A DNA stretch of 14,713 bases from Bacillota bacterium (GTDB taxonomy: Bacteria; Bacillota; Bacilli; Lactobacillales; Enterococcaceae), in assembly GCA_023389005.1 (NCBI GenBank), contig JAEWFE010000242.1:1-14713 (forward strand). The letters run 5' to 3'. The position numbers and the translations under genes are program-made. A model generated the notes under the pieces. That model made no database searches, was not told where the DNA came from, and worked only from the letters and a program-made list of their open reading frames with translations. This document shows, piece by piece, positions 14,677 through 14,713 of the stretch (positions within the stretch are counted from its first letter, which is position 1; every line of letters begins with the position of its first letter).

Positions 14677-14713
14677 GAAATAGTGTTGATATTTTTCGGT
14701 ACAGATAGAGCCA

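Noticed and set aside
14686..14712. Right-edge sequence as an ISL3-type terminal repeat
   Set aside because: It resembles such ends from memory, but no matching inverted copy is found within the window, so no element can be defined.
1..14713. CRISPR arrays, tRNA or rRNA genes, integrase attachment sites
   Set aside because: No regularly spaced repeats, no cloverleaf-like sequence and no rRNA-like stretch were seen on either strand.

Overview
The window is AT-rich DNA from a low-GC Gram-positive bacterium, most likely one of the Lactobacillales. The evidence is AAGGAG-type ribosome binding sites, frequent GTG/TTG starts, and a Wzx/Wzy-type capsule/exopolysaccharide (cps/eps) gene order like that of streptococci and lactobacilli. 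I cannot name the species.

Layout. Nearly everything lies on the minus strand and reads from right to left. At the right edge (14281-14676) is a broken IS transposase remnant on the plus strand, ending in a strong hairpin terminator. Divergent from it, on the minus strand, is a UDP-glucose 6-dehydrogenase (12457-13938) with a Cro/CI-type helix-turn-helix DNA-binding domain fused to its N terminus; a terminator-like hairpin follows it. After a 424-bp gap with a candidate promoter and an inverted repeat comes a tightly packed run of 13 genes with overlaps or gaps of a few bases. In transcription order these are: priming sugar-phosphate transferase; an Alg14-like/Alg13-like split glycosyltransferase pair; Wzy polymerase; two family-2 glycosyltransferases; a GT32/Caps_synth glycosyltransferase; Wzx flippase; a GT14 branching-enzyme homologue; a TagF-like polyol-phosphate transferase; an IspD/TarI-like cytidylyltransferase; an extended SDR; and a sugar nucleotidyltransferase cut off by the left edge.

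How they work together. The priming enzyme loads the first sugar phosphate on undecaprenyl phosphate and the Alg14/Alg13 pair probably adds the second sugar. Four further glycosyltransferases extend or branch the unit. The cytidylyltransferase and SDR probably make a CDP-activated polyol (or related group) that the TagF-like enzyme attaches as a phosphodiester. Wzx flips the unit and Wzy polymerises it. The dehydrogenase supplies UDP-glucuronate. No Wzg/Wzd/Wze/Wzh (CpsABCD) regulator, chain-length or phosphoregulatory genes are present in the window.

Base composition splits the window. Both flanks and most of the priming transferase gene are about 38-48% G+C in 60-base samples counted by eye; the interior is far lower (13-18% in samples). 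One switch falls inside the 3' end of the priming transferase gene near 11400 and the other near 824-842, which marks the serotype-specific part as an exchanged cassette. The most unusual item is the HTH-dehydrogenase fusion, which has repeated TA(T/C)CATT words over its own presumed promoter and could be a metabolite-sensing autoregulator of capsule precursor supply.
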